Part shown: positions 17,661 through 27,323 of the stretch, one piece after another
Layout: each line of letters opens with the position of its first letter
How positions within the stretch are numbered: the stretch's first letter is position 1
Assembly (NCBI GenBank): GCA_946481315.1
Contig: CAMLMH010000002.1
Span: forward strand, 186,001 to 250,000
Source of the DNA: an uncultured Bacteriovorax sp.
GTDB taxonomy: Bacteria; Bdellovibrionota; Bacteriovoracia; Bacteriovoracales; Bacteriovoracaceae
DNA: 64,000 bases
Reading direction: 5' to 3'
Translations under genes and position numbers: made by a program
The notes under the pieces: generated by a model
What the model was told of the DNA's origin: nothing
Seen by the model: only the letters and a program-made list of their open reading frames with translations
Databases searched by the model: none

Positions 17661-18697
17661 ATCAAACAACTGCAAAAAAGAAAATTGCTCTCGTTATCGG
17701 GGCCGGAGCTTTTGGAACGGCCATGGCACAGGTTCTGGCGCAGAATTTTGAAAAAGTTATTTTAAAAGTTCGCTCTCAGGATATTTATGATGCCATAAAA
17801 CAAGGTGAGAACTCTGTTTATCTCCCAGGAATGAAGATAGCTCCTAATGTGGATGCAGCTTTAAGCTGGGAAGAAGTTGATGCTCATGAAACCCGCGATA
17901 TAGAGCTGATTGTTTCCGCCCTTCCTTCTAATGGAATTTCAGAATTTTTTAATGAAAACCATGATCGTTTTCTGAATTATTTGATTCGTAAAATTCCTAT
18001 AGTGTCCTTATCTAAAGGGATTGATCCGGACACACTTGAGCTTTCTGATGATCTCTTCTTTGATGAGTTCCCGCATTTTAAAGATCAATTCTGTTTTTTA
18101 TCCGGTCCGTCTTTTGCTCACGAAATCATGCAGGAACAGATTACTCTGGTGACTCTTGCTGGACGTTCTAAATCAGTTCTAGAATCAGTTATTACTATGC
18201 TGAATACTCCTTATTTTAAAGTGCTGGCAAGTTATGACATTAAAGGAGTTCTGCTGGGTGGAGCGCTGAAAAACATTCTGGCCATTGCTGGAGGAGTTAT
18301 TGAAGGTCTAGGATATAATCACAATACCCGCGCAGCAATGATCACTCGGGGTATTGCGGAAATGCTTCGCTTTGGTGCTGTCTATAACGCCCGTCCGGAA
18401 ACATTTTACGGTCTATCCGGAATGGGAGATTTAATTCTTACTACAACCGGGGATCTCTCCCGGAATAAAAGTTTCGGACTGGAGCTTGCCAAAGGTCGAA
18501 AGGCTTCAGAAATTATTCAATCACAGCGGTCTGTCGTTGAAGGATATAAAACGGCGAAGGCCGCAAAGTTTATTGCTGATAAGTTTGAAATTCGGGCACA
18601 GATCTTTACGGGTGTTTATGAAGTTCTTTATGAGAATAAAACTCCCCGCGATGTCATCGTCAGTATAATGCGTTCACCTTCAAAATTCGAATCATGA
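17657..18697 (+). CDS. gpsA: Glycerol-3-phosphate dehydrogenase [NAD(P)+]
   Basis: Makes sn-glycerol-3-phosphate from dihydroxyacetone phosphate, the backbone of phospholipids. The Rossmann motif VIGAGAFGTAMA is near the N-terminus, and the family segments LSGPSFAHE, LKNILAIAGG and GLSGMGDLILT are present. The protein has 346 residues, close to family size. Being in the Kdo/CTP operon ties membrane lipid supply to LPS precursor synthesis. Confidence 0.94.
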   Translation: MNQTTAKKKIALVIGAGAFGTAMAQVLAQNFEKVILKVRSQDIYDAIKQGENSVYLPGMKIAPNVDAALSWEEVDAHETRDIELIVSALPSNGISEFFNENHDRFLNYLIRKIPIVSLSKGIDPDTLELSDDLFFDEFPHFKDQFCFLSGPSFAHEIMQEQITLVTLAGRSKSVLESVITMLNTPYFKVLASYDIKGVLLGGALKNILAIAGGVIEGLGYNHNTRAAMITRGIAEMLRFGAVYNARPETFYGLSGMGDLILTTTGDLSRNKSFGLELAKGRKASEIIQSQRSVVEGYKTAKAAKFIADKFEIRAQIFTGVYEVLYENKTPRDVIVSIMRSPSKFES

Positions 18698-19548
18698 AAC
18701 TACTTGAGAGATACCAGGGCTCACTGATTGGACTGGCCGTAGGGGATGCTCTTGGAGCACCAGTAGAGTTTAAGGACAGAGGAACTTTTCCGCTTGTCAC
18801 TGACTATCAGGACGGAGGACCTTTTAATCTTAAAAAAGGCCAGTGGACGGATGATACCAGCCTGGCGCTTTGCCTTGGATTAAGCCTGATTGAGAAAAAA
18901 GGCTTTGACCCGAATGATCAGGTGGAACGATATTTAAAGTGGTTTCGTGAGGGCTATATGAGCTGCACTGGGCATTGTTTTGATATCGGGAATACGACTA
19001 AGGCAGCCCTGCTTCGCTATGAAGAAAATAAAGAAATCTATGCCGGAAGTCCGGATGATCCCGCCACTAACGGGTCTCTCATGCGTCTGGCGCCGGTCGT
19101 TTTGTATTTTTATCCGGATCAAAATCTCGCCATTCATTTTGCAGGTCTAAGTTCAAAAGTGACTCATGCACCAAAGGCGTGCATTGAAAGTTGCGAACTC
19201 CTCGCCAAAATTATTTCTCGAGCAATAAGCGGTTGCTCAAAAGACGAAATCTTTCAAGACATTGATCGCCAATTTCTAAACAGATCTTACGAAGAGCTCT
19301 CAGGAAAAGGGGAAGCGTGGACCTGTTTGCAATCCGCACTTTGGTGTTTTTATCACACAAATGATTTTGAGGCAGGAGTTTTAAAAGCAGTGAACTTAGG
19401 TGATGACGCTGATACGACTGCGGCCGTTTATGGTCAGCTGGCGGGGGCTTATTATGGTCTTACTGAAATACCTTCTCGTTTCCTGCAATCGCTTTGGGAA
19501 AAAGATCTGCTCCTATCAGTGGGAGAGAGATTGCTCACAAAAAATTAA
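18694..19548 (+). CDS. ADP-ribosylglycohydrolase family protein
   Basis: A 284-residue DraG/ARH-type hydrolase, expected to remove ADP-ribose from proteins or small molecules. Metal-binding motifs are seen: GLAVGDALGAPVEF, QWTDDTSLAL and, near the C-terminus, GDDADTTAAV followed by GQLAGAYYG. It is the last gene of the operon, overlapping gpsA by 4 bases, with no nitrogenase or DraT-like transferase nearby. Its substrate cannot be told from sequence. The 3' end overlaps the convergent DsbD-like gene by 4 bases. Confidence 0.88.
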   Translation: MKLLERYQGSLIGLAVGDALGAPVEFKDRGTFPLVTDYQDGGPFNLKKGQWTDDTSLALCLGLSLIEKKGFDPNDQVERYLKWFREGYMSCTGHCFDIGNTTKAALLRYEENKEIYAGSPDDPATNGSLMRLAPVVLYFYPDQNLAIHFAGLSSKVTHAPKACIESCELLAKIISRAISGCSKDEIFQDIDRQFLNRSYEELSGKGEAWTCLQSALWCFYHTNDFEAGVLKAVNLGDDADTTAAVYGQLAGAYYGLTEIPSRFLQSLWEKDLLLSVGERLLTKN

Positions 19549-21746
19549 TTCAGATGCTCTTTGATTCGGTCTAGAGTAATTGTTTCTCCCAGATTAACCA
19601 GAGTTCCGTCCTTTTTCTGAACAAAGTAGGCAGGAACGCCAACCATTCCATGCTTTCTCAGAAAACTGCCGATGACTTCGTCTCTCTTTGTCCAGTCACC
19701 AATTAATAGTTTTAAGTTGTTTTGTCGTACAAACGATTTAAACTGATCCGTTTCCAGTATAAGCTTTTCATTCACTTTACAGGTAAAGCACCACTTAGCA
19801 GTGAAGTCGATAAAAACGGCCTGATTTGTTGTTTTATAATCCAGCATTTTTTTCTCTGACCACGGTTCCCAGTCCAGGCCTTTTGCCTGCTTGTCCCGAA
19901 TCAGGGCCGTTTGTTCTTCATTACTGTGAACGACCTCAGAAGTAGAAAGGTTGAGAAAAAGCCCGGCAGAGACCAGAAAGCTTGTCAGGCCAAACCATTT
20001 GTCCTTACGATAAAGCAGAAATCCGGCGTAAATAAAGACCATCGCTGCTGCCAGTTTTACCAGATGAGAGGATCCATCCACCAGAGCATTGTAGACATCA
20101 AATAACCAGACAATGGTAAGAATCAACGTCAGACCCAGTAGTTTTTTTACTGTGTTCATCCACTTACCCGGCTTAGGCAGAAAGGAGACAAGCTGAGGGA
20201 AAAATGCAGTGAGAATGAACGGGGAAGCCAATCCCAGTCCGATCATGATGAAAATAACAGTAATTTCCAGCGGTGAGGAACTAAAAGCGAAAGTCAGAGC
20301 TGTCCCTAAAAAAGGAGCACTACATGGTGTGGAGAGTACTGTGGCCAGAATTCCGCTTAAAAAATCTCCGACAAATCCTTCTTTCGTCTGCACGTTTCCC
20401 AGCGTTCTTCCTCCCGGAGTCTGAAATTCATACAGTCCGAAAAGATTAAGCGCAAAGAAGAATAAAAAGATGATCATAATGGCAATGAAAAGAGGCGACT
20501 GTAACTGAAACCCCCAGCCAACTTGCGACCCCAGAGATTTGAAAGTGACAATGACACCGGCCAGGGTCAAAAAAGTGACCAGAATACCGAGAGTATAAAA
20601 AAAATTGTGCCGAATAATCATTCGGCGTGATTCATTCTTATATTTGATCAGACCAAAAAGCTTAAGGGAAATAACCGGCAACACACATGGCATAATGTTA
20701 AGAATCAATCCGCCTAGAAATGCAAGTATTAGATAATAGAAAAAAGATCCTGTAGATTTTGCGACGACTATTTTAGTATTGGTGTCTGAAGTTCCTAATT
20801 CTGTCTGTTGTGGTGAAGCCCCGTCAGAAGTCTTGTCAACAGTGACCGGAGTCAGATCAAAGCTCTTAAAAGTTTTTTCTACAATGATAGCTTTGGACTG
20901 AACTGGATCATTGATCACGAAACGTAATTTATAAGGTTTTTTGAATTTTCCGTTTGCCGGCAAATCTTCCGGCGGATCCTGATATTCACCATCCCAGCTT
21001 ATTTCCATGGAACCGACAATCGTTCCTTTTTCTTTTTTCAGATTTTCATGGCGAAAATCAAATGGCGCTTGGGGAAAAGGAAAAAGCAGATTTGTATTTT
21101 GTAAGGAACTTAAATCATCACTTTTCTTAATTATGTATGAAAGAACAAGTGTTTTTTCGGCAGCTCCTCGTGAAAGTTTGATATCCAGGTATTCCGGCAT
21201 AATAGCAATCTTCGGCAGATTATTGTATCGCTCAGTCAGAACGGCTGAAGAAAGAGGGTCCATCATTCCCGGAGTTAAGGTTGTTATATTTTCACCGCTA
21301 AGCTTGAATTCGACTTTAACTTCGCCAGGAATACAGATATGCCGGCATACCAGCCACCCGGATTTCAAAGAAACGGTCTTGCCGGCAAATTGATTGAGAA
21401 CTTTTGCAGGCGCTTTGAAAAAAAGTGTGTAAGACCCTTCGTAACCGTAAGCCCACATATTGCCAGTTTCTATAAACCTTCTTGGTGTCGGCCATTCTTC
21501 TTCTTCGAGTTTAACTTCTGTGCCATTGACTGAAAAAACATTCTTAATGGGAAGACCAGCATCGCCCGGGTTTTTCCAGTAGGTATGCCACTTAGGGTGA
21601 TTCTCAAAGCTAAGAGCTATCAGCAGACCTTCTTTATTTTTATAAGTTTGCAGTGCAACCTTAACTGGTTTATCCGGAATTTCCTGGGCAAACCCCGCAG
21701 ATAAAATGGTCACAAACAGGCAAAAGATAAGATAAATAGAGCGCAT
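19545..21746 (-). CDS. Thiol:disulfide interchange protein, DsbD/ScsB-like
   Basis: A 733-residue inner membrane reductase that carries electrons from the cytoplasm to periplasmic thiols. After a signal peptide comes a periplasmic domain of about 290 residues with the WKNPGDAGLP segment of ScsB-type proteins. The membrane part has the conserved cysteine regions NIMPCVLPVISL and LSTPCSAPFLG in about eight helices. The C-terminal thioredoxin domain has the active site KWCFTCKVNE. It could keep DsbA-type or cysteine-rich periplasmic proteins reduced. Confidence 0.9.
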   Translation of the reverse strand: MRSIYLIFCLFVTILSAGFAQEIPDKPVKVALQTYKNKEGLLIALSFENHPKWHTYWKNPGDAGLPIKNVFSVNGTEVKLEEEEWPTPRRFIETGNMWAYGYEGSYTLFFKAPAKVLNQFAGKTVSLKSGWLVCRHICIPGEVKVEFKLSGENITTLTPGMMDPLSSAVLTERYNNLPKIAIMPEYLDIKLSRGAAEKTLVLSYIIKKSDDLSSLQNTNLLFPFPQAPFDFRHENLKKEKGTIVGSMEISWDGEYQDPPEDLPANGKFKKPYKLRFVINDPVQSKAIIVEKTFKSFDLTPVTVDKTSDGASPQQTELGTSDTNTKIVVAKSTGSFFYYLILAFLGGLILNIMPCVLPVISLKLFGLIKYKNESRRMIIRHNFFYTLGILVTFLTLAGVIVTFKSLGSQVGWGFQLQSPLFIAIMIIFLFFFALNLFGLYEFQTPGGRTLGNVQTKEGFVGDFLSGILATVLSTPCSAPFLGTALTFAFSSSPLEITVIFIMIGLGLASPFILTAFFPQLVSFLPKPGKWMNTVKKLLGLTLILTIVWLFDVYNALVDGSSHLVKLAAAMVFIYAGFLLYRKDKWFGLTSFLVSAGLFLNLSTSEVVHSNEEQTALIRDKQAKGLDWEPWSEKKMLDYKTTNQAVFIDFTAKWCFTCKVNEKLILETDQFKSFVRQNNLKLLIGDWTKRDEVIGSFLRKHGMVGVPAYFVQKKDGTLVNLGETITLDRIKEHLN

Positions 21747-21889
21747 AAATTCCTCTGGAAAAACCTGACATCGGGCGCCTTTATTTTAACTCAATTTTTG
21801 GGTCTTTGGAAAGCTTGCATTGTTTACAACATGATGCAGTTAGGCCTATTGTTTTATTGGTAACAGATGCCATTATTTTCGGGTCTTTC

Positions 21890-23206
21890 ATGCTAAAGAA
21901 GCTTTATCGTTTTCTCGATACCTTTTTGCCCTCCCAAGTGGAAGAGCTGGTGGACATTTCAGTACTCTACCGTGGCAGGCTTGTTGTTGCGGCTAATCTA
22001 TGTGCCATAGTTATTGTTTCGTCACTATTCATCGGAGCAAATCTGCTGGGGATCTCCGTCTTCATTAAGATCGGCATTTTCCTCAGTTTTATTGTTCTGG
22101 TTGCGCTGATTATTTGTTTAAAAAGTGCAACTAAAAACATTGAGAAATGCCTAACTATTGGCTCCACAGTCCAAGTCGTTGTGATCTTTGCAACAGTTTA
22201 TCTGACGGCCTTTTCACCGGCCGGGATGGGGTTTTTCGGTCTGCTATGGCTGTTGCCGGTGTTTCTCATGAACGCATTTTATTTTCGTCCTAAATTCGCT
22301 CTCATCTTTTTTGCTTTTAATCTGATGGCACTGGCCATTATTTTAACTGTGAATTATCCGAATTTTTTTCTTCCTCTGGAGAGAGTGCCAAATTTTCAGG
22401 CCATTTATTCAATGTTCATCATTCTCGTCGTTTTGTTTTGTTTCTTTCAAGCTTACTTGTACGTCCAGCTAAGCATAGAGCTTCAATTTGAGATTTCAAA
22501 ACAAAAGCATTTACTGATTGAAAGCGCAAAGTTTCAGTCACTAGGACAGATGGCGTCTAATCTCGCCCACGACATTAATAACCCGCTGTTTACCATACAG
22601 GGAAAAATGCACCAGATGCGCAACTTGCTTTACCGCGATCAGCTTGACCTCGCTTCCTGTGACCGAATTATTGAGAGTGTGGAGATGACTATTCTTCGCC
22701 TTTCTCAGATCGTAAAAGGCATCTCTACCTTTGCCCGGCAGGGCAAAGGAGATCAGATGGTCTCGGTAAGAATTCAGGATCTGATTGAAAGTAACTTATT
22801 TATCGCCGATGATCGCTTTAAAAAAAATAATATAAAATTAAAATTAAATATCGATCAAAGCTCCAATGTGATTTGCTACCCTTCATTTATTTCTCAGGTT
22901 CTTCTCAATCTCCTCAACAATGCCGTGGATGCACTTGAGCCTTGCGAAATAAAAGTGATTGAAGTTGAAGCTTATACTGAAAATGACTGGGTGGAAATCC
23001 ACATCCGCGACACTGGGCCAGGTATCAATAAGGAAATTGAGAAAAAAATTTATGATCCCTTTTTCACCACAAAGAAATTCGGTAAAGGAACGGGTCTGGG
23101 TCTTTCTATTTCAAAAGGCCTGGTAGATGCTCATGATGGAGAACTTTTTCATACAATTGAAAAAGGTATGAATACTTTTGTAGTCCGTCTGCCGAGCTAT
23201 GAATAA
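21890..23206 (+). CDS. Membrane sensor histidine kinase
   Basis: A 439-residue kinase with about six membrane helices (residues 30-200), no long periplasmic loop, then a HisKA/HATPase pair. The phosphoacceptor motif is NLAHDINNPL; the ATPase boxes are LLNNAVDAL (N), DTGPGINKEIEKKI (G1), FFTTKKFGKGTGLGLSIS (F/G2). The ATG at 21890 is chosen; the open frame reaches a TTG at 21806. No response regulator gene is adjacent. The 3' end overlaps the next gene by 8 bases. The signal sensed is unknown. Confidence 0.87.
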   Translation: MLKKLYRFLDTFLPSQVEELVDISVLYRGRLVVAANLCAIVIVSSLFIGANLLGISVFIKIGIFLSFIVLVALIICLKSATKNIEKCLTIGSTVQVVVIFATVYLTAFSPAGMGFFGLLWLLPVFLMNAFYFRPKFALIFFAFNLMALAIILTVNYPNFFLPLERVPNFQAIYSMFIILVVLFCFFQAYLYVQLSIELQFEISKQKHLLIESAKFQSLGQMASNLAHDINNPLFTIQGKMHQMRNLLYRDQLDLASCDRIIESVEMTILRLSQIVKGISTFARQGKGDQMVSVRIQDLIESNLFIADDRFKKNNIKLKLNIDQSSNVICYPSFISQVLLNLLNNAVDALEPCEIKVIEVEAYTENDWVEIHIRDTGPGINKEIEKKIYDPFFTTKKFGKGTGLGLSISKGLVDAHDGELFHTIEKGMNTFVVRLPSYE

Positions 23207-23993
23207 TTTAACTCCTCAAAAAATTGTCTGTATGACGGAAGAGTCGGTCGAACTCTTTCATCTGCTTGGACGAAGCGATGTTATTGCCGGTGTATCTGTC
23301 TATGCAAAACGTCCACAGAAGGCCAATCAGCATCCCAAAATTTCCGCCTTTACTCATGCCAACATCAATAAAATTTTGTCGCTTAAGCCCGATCTGATCG
23401 TTGGTTTTTCCGATATTCAAAAAGAGATTGCAAAAGAGCTTATTGGACATGGGCTGGATGTTTTTATCTCTAATCAGCGATCAATTGCCGATATCTTTAA
23501 AACGATGATGATACTGGGGGCGATAATTGGTGAAGCAAAGAAGACACGCGACTTACTGAATTCCTTCGCGGTTAAAATTGAATGGGCACAAAAAAAGGCC
23601 AGTCAACGAACGTTTAAGCCCCGAGTCTATCTGGAAGAGTGGGATGAACCTGCGATTTGTGGAATCAGCTGGTTTAGTGAGCTCATTGAGATTTGCGGAG
23701 GAGTGGATATCTTCCGGGAGAAGTCAGTTAAGGGGAGTCTGGCACGCGATCGTTTTGTGCGGATGACTGATGTCGGAGAGTTAAATCCAGATCTGATATT
23801 AGCTTCCTGGTGTGGCAAAAATGTAGACATAGATTCTATTATAAACCGACCAGAATTAAGTCACACCAAGGCCGTTCGAACCGCTCAGGTATATGAACTA
23901 CCCCCTGAAATTTATTTGCAACCCGGTCCGGCACTCTTTGTTGATGGACTTGATCAAATAACCAATCTTTTTGATTCTCTCAATTATCGCTAA
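23199..23993 (+). CDS. BtuF/TroA-like periplasmic-binding-fold protein lacking a signal peptide
   Basis: A 264-residue protein of the vitamin B12/iron-siderophore binding fold. Segments such as LSLKPDLIVGFSD, a helix-linked second lobe, and ELNPDLILASWCGKN match the TroA-like superfamily. It starts MNNLTPQKIVCMTEES with no hydrophobic signal, so it seems to be cytoplasmic, unlike transporter partners. There is no ABC transporter beside it; instead it overlaps the histidine kinase gene by 8 bases. It may bind a corrinoid or other ligand and modulate the kinase, but this is inference. Confidence 0.75.
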   Translation: MNNLTPQKIVCMTEESVELFHLLGRSDVIAGVSVYAKRPQKANQHPKISAFTHANINKILSLKPDLIVGFSDIQKEIAKELIGHGLDVFISNQRSIADIFKTMMILGAIIGEAKKTRDLLNSFAVKIEWAQKKASQRTFKPRVYLEEWDEPAICGISWFSELIEICGGVDIFREKSVKGSLARDRFVRMTDVGELNPDLILASWCGKNVDIDSIINRPELSHTKAVRTAQVYELPPEIYLQPGPALFVDGLDQITNLFDSLNYR

Positions 23994-24075
23994 ATTTTTT
24001 TTCCTAAAAGCCGAAAATCAGTAGAGACGAGTGAGTCCATAACAGCTCATGTCTCCTCAATTTAAGGAAGCCGCT

Positions 24076-24795
24076 ATGAAATTAAATCTAAGCTTATTAT
24101 CCACTTGTTTGCTCTTTTCATCGTGCAATGTTGACGTGAAGTCTATTGAGCATAAAGCTGCACAGATCAATAAGTATGAGATGGTGGCACTGAAGCTTGC
24201 CCGCGAAAATCGTGAGCTGAATGCGAAAGTCAAAAGACTGGAATTTGAAATTCAAAAATTAAAACAAGACCAGGCCTTCTATCAGACGAAAAAATTATCT
24301 AAGACTGAAGGTGAAGAAACTCACGGCGTAAGTCGTGGAATTGCCAGCGTGCCGGCCCTGGATGTGAAGAAAGACTATGTTGAGTGGAAAACGTACAAAT
24401 GGACTGCGGAAGATATGCTGAAAATTGCCGATAAAGAATTCAAAATGAAAAGCTTTGAAAAGGCTGCTCAGTTTTATACTTCTCTTGCGACTTACTATCC
24501 AGAACATAAAAAAATCGACGATGAATTCCTGTTCAAGGCCGGTATTTCATCTTATGAGTCGGGATCTCACCATGACTGGACATTAAAACATTTCGAAACA
24601 CTGATGACAAAATACCCAACAAGCCATTACTACCGAAGCGCTAAACTTTGGGTTGCACTTACTCATATGAAGATGGGTGATAAGCAGAAATTTTTCGCGA
24701 CAGTCGAAGAATTTCGTAAAAAGTACCGTAATACGAATGAATGGAAAATTTTAAGTTCTTACTACGAAAAGATTGAAGAGAAAACACATGAATAA
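24076..24795 (+). CDS. Lipoprotein with coiled coil and TPR-like C-terminal region
   Basis: A 239-residue protein with a lipobox LFSSC (cysteine 17), a heptad-rich segment at about 35-75 and a helical repeat region resembling CpoB/YbgF-type TPRs (for example KAAQFYTSLATYYPEHKK). Start ATG 24076 has AGGAAG at 6 bases. It would be anchored to the outer membrane and probably binds protein partners. It ends overlapping the FecR-like gene by 8 bases. Confidence 0.78.
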   Translation: MKLNLSLLSTCLLFSSCNVDVKSIEHKAAQINKYEMVALKLARENRELNAKVKRLEFEIQKLKQDQAFYQTKKLSKTEGEETHGVSRGIASVPALDVKKDYVEWKTYKWTAEDMLKIADKEFKMKSFEKAAQFYTSLATYYPEHKKIDDEFLFKAGISSYESGSHHDWTLKHFETLMTKYPTSHYYRSAKLWVALTHMKMGDKQKFFATVEEFRKKYRNTNEWKILSSYYEKIEEKTHE

Positions 24796-25780
24796 ACTAA
24801 GTTTCGCCTTATTTCTTTCATTACTTTCACTCTCTGCAAACGCGACTCCTTTTGGGAGAATCGTTGAAGTAAAAGGTGAAGGATTTATTTCTCACGCTGG
24901 GAAAACTAAGGATATCCGCGTGGGCGATATCGTTGAAATGAATTCAGAAATTGTGGTGGAACATTCCGGTCAGGTCACATTTACCGATAATGCCGACCAC
25001 CGCTTTCATATGGGTAATTCATCATCTGTTGCTGTTTATAAAAATCATCTTGAATTGCGCAGTGGAGATCTCTGGTTTCAGTCTCAAAACAGAGTTGATG
25101 ATTACAAAGTGACCACGGCCAATGCCTCAGTTTTTTATCAGGGGGGCGAAGCCATTCTTTCCTATGATACCGTTAAAGGTAAAACGCAGCTAATGGTTAT
25201 CAATGGGATGATGAAGCTTGCCAACTTAAGGGCAACAGAACTCAATCTGAGTGTTGCAGAAGGTAATTTTTCTTTTGTGGACAATGCTTACGATGAAGGT
25301 GCTCCTCGTGATCCAACTCCAGTGGGTGAAAAAACTTACCGTCAGCTAGTCTCCTTATTTAAAAACGTTTCTCCAATGGAAAAAAGCTCGGAACAGACTT
25401 TTAAAGACAATGACCAGAAAGTGGCAGGACGAACAATTGCCTCTGTTGTGTCAGATGAAAAGAATGCAGACCTCGAAGCCTATAAGGCAAGTTTACTTTC
25501 CGGAAAAAAAGCGGGCGTGAAAAAAGAAAATATTGTTCCCAAATCGGACACTGTTGTGGAAAAAACTCCGGTAAAAGCAGTCAAGAAAACTGTTTCCTTT
25601 GCAGCTACACCGCTGGAAGTAAAAATTTATGGTCTGAAGACAGAGACTCCGGTGAAAAACCGGGCACCTGCTTCTGTACTGGATGAACCGGTACCCGCAG
25701 CCGAAACAATGCCAACAACCCCAATCAAAGAACACTATAAAGAAAGTGAAAAACTTATTGATCAGTTAAAATCGCTGTAA
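24788..25780 (+). CDS. Secreted FecR-domain protein
   Basis: A 330-residue protein with a signal peptide (cut near LSANA) and a FecR-like domain at about 22-150 (segments KGEGFISHAGKT, RVGDIVEMNSEIVVE and VTFTDNADHRF). Such domains in deltaproteobacteria sit in the periplasm and often occur with TPR proteins. The C-terminal 150 residues are low-complexity, with many Lys, Pro and Ala. There is no sigma factor/FecI pair nearby, so a signalling role is not implied. The upstream TTG at 24773 is not used, because the signal peptide starts at 24788. Confidence 0.76.
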   Translation: MNKLSFALFLSLLSLSANATPFGRIVEVKGEGFISHAGKTKDIRVGDIVEMNSEIVVEHSGQVTFTDNADHRFHMGNSSSVAVYKNHLELRSGDLWFQSQNRVDDYKVTTANASVFYQGGEAILSYDTVKGKTQLMVINGMMKLANLRATELNLSVAEGNFSFVDNAYDEGAPRDPTPVGEKTYRQLVSLFKNVSPMEKSSEQTFKDNDQKVAGRTIASVVSDEKNADLEAYKASLLSGKKAGVKKENIVPKSDTVVEKTPVKAVKKTVSFAATPLEVKIYGLKTETPVKNRAPASVLDEPVPAAETMPTTPIKEHYKESEKLIDQLKSL

Positions 25781-25835
25781 GCATTTTTTCTGGACTATGA
25801 TTTTTCAATGTAGGGTGTTCAACAAGTGAGTCACT

Positions 25836-27305
25836 ATGACAAAAGTGAAAGAGCAGCCTGCACTAACTTATGACGATGTTTTAATTAAGCCTGCCTACTC
25901 AGAAAATTTACCGTCTGAGACTACGACAGAGTCCAGATTCTCCCGCAATATCATCCTCAACATTCCCATAGTCTCAGCGGCCATGGACACCGTCACAGAA
26001 GCACCTTCGGCCATCGTTCTGGCAGAAGAAGGAGGAATCGGTGTCATTCACAAAAATCTTACGGCCTATCGTCAGGCCGAAGAAGTTGAAAAAGTAAAAA
26101 AATTTGAAGCAGGGATGATTCTTAATCCGGTCAGCGTAGATGAGGAGACAACCCTTTCATATGTCATGGACCTAAAAAATCAAAAAAAAATTACAGGCGT
26201 TCTGGTTGTAGACAAAAATAAAAAACTGGTGGGCATTCTTACCAATCGCGATCTTCAGCTGGAGACGAATTTCAATCAAAAAGTAAAAGATGTTATGACT
26301 AAGAAAGACCGGCTCGTTACCGCCGATCCAAAAATAACAGTCGACGAGGCTAAAAAACTATTACACAAACACCGAATTGAAAAACTGCCACTGGTTTCTC
26401 AGGATGGTCTCATCCAGGGTTTAATTACAGTCAAAGATATTCTCAAAACGATTACTTTTCCCAATGCGAATAAAGATAGTTTTGGACGTCTCAGAGTCGC
26501 AGCCGCCATCGGTGTGGGAGACAGAGAATTTGAGAGGGCAAAGGTATTGGTAGAAGCTCAGGTTGATGCCTTGGTTGTGGATACGGCCCATGGTCACTCC
26601 AAAGGTGTGATCGATATGGTCAAATTGTTGAAAAAAAATTTTCCGCATGTCGATGTTGTCGCAGGAAATGTGGCCACTGCCAATGCCTGTAGAGATCTGA
26701 TCGCCGCCGGAGTGGACGGTATAAAAGTCGGTATTGGTCCAGGATCTATATGTACAACGAGGGTTGTAGCGGGAATTGGTGTTCCTCAGTTTTCAGCTGT
26801 GTTGGAATGTGCAGAATTCTGTCGCAAAATGAATATTCCTGTCATTGCAGACGGTGGGATCAAATTATCCGGTGACGTTGTCAAAGCACTGGCTGGAGGA
26901 GCAAGTTCAGTCATGATTGGTTCTCTTTTTGCCGGAACGGATGAAGCTCCGGGAGAGATGGTTCTGTATCAGGGACGCGCGTACAAAATTTATCGCGGTA
27001 TGGGGTCACTGGGTGCAATGACGATGGGAAGTAAAGATCGTTACGGACAGGCGAGTGTGGAAGACATTGGCAAGCTTGTTCCGGAAGGTATTGAAGGACA
27101 GGTTCCATACAGGGGATCATTATCCAGTAATATATTTCAGCTTGTCGGTGGATTACGTTCCGGAATGGGATATGTCGGTGCTAAAAATCTGGAAGAGCTT
27201 TATAAAAAAGCTGAATTCATCACGATATCCAATGCTTCACTTAAAGAAAGTCATCCGCATGATGTTTTTGTCACGAAAGAAGCTCCAAACTACCGCTTGA
27301 GCTAA
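25836..27305 (+). CDS. guaB: IMP dehydrogenase
   Basis: Oxidises IMP to XMP, the committed step to GMP. The TIM-barrel N-terminus [14 protein letters not shown], the catalytic loop [15 protein letters not shown], the flavin-like [11 protein letters not shown] segment and the [10 protein letters not shown] flap are all present, with a tandem CBS region in the middle (about residues 95-205). Length 489 is typical. It leads directly into guaA (gap of 18 bases), forming a guaBA operon. Confidence 0.96.
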   Translation: MTKVKEQPALTYDDVLIKPAYSENLPSETTTESRFSRNIILNIPIVSAAMDTVTEAPSAIVLAEEGGIGVIHKNLTAYRQAEEVEKVKKFEAGMILNPVSVDEETTLSYVMDLKNQKKITGVLVVDKNKKLVGILTNRDLQLETNFNQKVKDVMTKKDRLVTADPKITVDEAKKLLHKHRIEKLPLVSQDGLIQGLITVKDILKTITFPNANKDSFGRLRVAAAIGVGDREFERAKVLVEAQVDALVVDTAHGHSKGVIDMVKLLKKNFPHVDVVAGNVATANACRDLIAAGVDGIKVGIGPGSICTTRVVAGIGVPQFSAVLECAEFCRKMNIPVIADGGIKLSGDVVKALAGGASSVMIGSLFAGTDEAPGEMVLYQGRAYKIYRGMGSLGAMTMGSKDRYGQASVEDIGKLVPEGIEGQVPYRGSLSSNIFQLVGGLRSGMGYVGAKNLEELYKKAEFITISNASLKESHPHDVFVTKEAPNYRLS

Positions 27306-27323
27306 ACACAGGTAAACGCAAAA

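Noticed and set aside
25781..25835. Purine or guanine riboswitch upstream of guaB
   Set aside because: The 55-base gap is too short and shows no three-way junction or conserved loops.
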